This document shows positions 5,499-5,981 of a stretch of DNA of 5,981 nt, piece by piece (position 1 is the stretch's first letter; every line of letters begins with the position of its first letter). The DNA comes from Anaerolineae bacterium. GTDB taxonomy: Bacteria > Chloroflexota > Anaerolineae > 4572-78 > NAK82. A program made the position numbers and the translations under genes. The stretch covers positions 1 to 5,981 of the forward strand of contig JAUVRU010000156.1 of assembly GCA_030597485.1 (NCBI GenBank), in the 5' to 3' direction. The notes beneath the pieces were generated by a model that worked only from the letters and a program-made list of their open reading frames with translations, made no database searches and was not told where the DNA came from.

Positions 5499-5592
5499 CA
5501 TCCACGAAGCGCACGAAAAAACATATCATCCCGGTCCCTGGGGACAAAGAGAACAGGAAAGACTCAGTGTCTCTTGGTGTCCTTCGTGGATG
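5499..5592. repeat. 94-bp inverted-repeat cassette between the two dehydrogenase genes
   Basis: CATCCACGAAG (5499-5509) and CTTCGTGGATG (5582-5592) are perfect 11-bp inverted repeats. Next to each arm sits a related word (GCACGAA on the left, GGTGTC on the right), recalling the dispersed CTTCGTGTCCTTCGTGG-type repeats of environmental bacteria. Inside, GTCCC (5534-5538) and GGGAC (5541-5545) form a small palindrome. On the minus strand the closing arm is followed after two bases by T7 (complement of A7 at 5490-5496), so the folded RNA would resemble a long-looped intrinsic terminator. The cassette also overlaps a promoter-like sequence. No transposase or target duplication is visible. Confidence 0.65.
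5520..5547 (-). promoter_or_regulatory. Possible promoter for the short-chain dehydrogenase
   Basis: On the minus strand TTGTCC (5547-5542), a 16-bp spacer and TATGTT (5525-5520) preceded by TGA give a plausible sigma70-like promoter with an extended -10. The -10 box matches only 4 of 6 bases. The expected start near 5513 would give a leader of about 70 bases. The T7 tract and terminator-like fold lie only partly downstream, so their effect on this transcript is unclear. Confidence 0.3.
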
Positions 5593-5615
5593 ATTCGCCC
5601 TGGTTTTGGTGCCCT

Positions 5616-5643
5616 GGCCCGCTGGCGCGAGCCAGGACGGGCC
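5616..5643 (-). terminator. Strong GC hairpin after the zinc-type dehydrogenase gene
   Basis: GGCCCG (5616-5621) pairs with CGGGCC (5638-5643), and CTGGC (5622-5626) pairs with GCCAG (5631-5635) around a four-base loop, with one two-base bulge. On the minus strand it begins 12 bases after the stop codon at 5656, so it caps the 3' end of that gene. No T-run follows, which suggests RNA stabilisation or factor-dependent termination rather than classical intrinsic termination. On the plus strand the loop would be GCGA, a GNRA tetraloop. Confidence 0.45.
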
Positions 5644-5655
5644 GGCTTGTCCAGT

Positions 5656-5981
5656 TTAGGGATAGACCAGTACCTTGAGCGACTGCTTCGCTTTCATCAA
5701 ATCCAGGCCATTGTGGATTTGCTCCAGGGACACCCGATGGGTGATGATGGGATCGGCGTTTATCTTGCCCTCGGACATCAGCTGCACGGCCTTGCTCACG
5801 TGCTCGGGACGAGAGTCCGAAGCGCCGGTGATGCGCAGCTCGCCGTAGTGGATCACCCGGCTGTCCAGGGTGATGTCGGAGGCGCCCGTAGGCAGGCTGG
5901 CGAACAGGCTGACCGCGCCGCCCATCCGCGCGTAGTGCATCCCCCCCTCCTGCGCTTCCTGTGACGGCGCGCACACGGAGA
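5656..5981 (-). CDS. Zinc-type medium-chain alcohol dehydrogenase, C-terminal part
   Basis: The gene enters from the right edge, so only its last 107 or so codons are visible; a full family member is about 340-350 residues. The visible part carries the end of the nucleotide-binding fold (VCAPSQEAQEGGMHYARMGG, then AVSLFASLP), the helix after GELRITGASDS, the conserved INADPIITHRVSLEQIHNGL segment and the closing KVLVYP. These are typical of sorbitol or threonine dehydrogenase-like, NAD(P)-dependent members of the medium-chain superfamily. The catalytic zinc ligands lie in the missing N-terminal part, so substrate and zinc dependence cannot be judged. An internal ATG at residues marked by MHYARM is not a credible start, because coding similarity continues upstream to the edge. 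The gene is followed by the SDR gene on the same strand after 211 bases. Confidence 0.9.
   Translation of the reverse strand, partial: SVCAPSQEAQEGGMHYARMGGAVSLFASLPTGASDITLDSRVIHYGELRITGASDSRPEHVSKAVQLMSEGKINADPIITHRVSLEQIHNGLDLMKAKQSLKVLVYP

Noticed and set aside
4525..5592. CRISPR array or a composite transposon bounded by the two inverted-repeat cassettes
   Set aside because: The two cassettes differ in sequence, there are no regularly spaced direct repeats, and no transposase or target duplication is visible.
5564..5974. Minus-strand frame of 136 codons over the zinc-type dehydrogenase
   Set aside because: It is a shifted frame of a clearly conserved dehydrogenase C-terminus and runs through the hairpin and repeat.

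Overview
This 5,981-base window is GC-rich bacterial chromosomal DNA. The protein types and the style of the intergenic repeats (a tandem heptamer and inverted-repeat-bounded cassettes) would fit a Chloroflexota-like or other metagenome-derived environmental bacterium. That placement is inference: no rRNA or other phylogenetic marker is present.

Left part (1-920). About 370 bases contain no gene, only two small inverted repeats and a six-copy heptamer tract (273-317). A good sigma70-type promoter (373-401) then precedes a small antitoxin-like gene (529-780). Its ATGA overlap leads into the first 45 codons of a PIN-domain toxin, which stops abruptly (777-914). This looks like a type II toxin-antitoxin operon whose toxin has been reduced to an N-terminal stub.

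Centre (921-3560). A large RecQ-family helicase gene starts six bases after the stub's stop codon and in the same reading frame. It has both helicase lobes, a zinc-binding RQC region with a WRN-like CCxxC cluster, an RQC winged helix, an HTH_40-like helix-turn-helix, and an HRDC domain at the extreme C-terminus. No clear ribosome binding site precedes it, so it may rely on the antitoxin promoter and on translational coupling.

Right-centre (3561-4664). After a GC hairpin, an extended -10 promoter drives an unrecognised gene for a membrane protein with two CxxC pairs, two transmembrane segments and an acidic tail. Its start is uncertain because a C9 run lies at the 5' end. A gene-poor stretch (4433-4664) follows, with an 81-base inverted-repeat cassette and a hairpin that may end the converging minus-strand transcript.

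Right end (4665-5981, minus strand). The 3' end of a zinc-type medium-chain alcohol dehydrogenase gene is followed by a complete short-chain dehydrogenase/reductase gene. Together they suggest a polyol or sugar-alcohol oxidation cluster that continues beyond the window. The 211-base gap between them holds a GC hairpin and a second inverted-repeat cassette, which carries both terminator-like and promoter-like signals.

I found no convincing new multi-gene system. The most useful leads are the toxin stub joined to recQ, the RecQ domain order, the unrecognised membrane protein with its C-tract start, and the repeat cassette placed between the two dehydrogenase genes.
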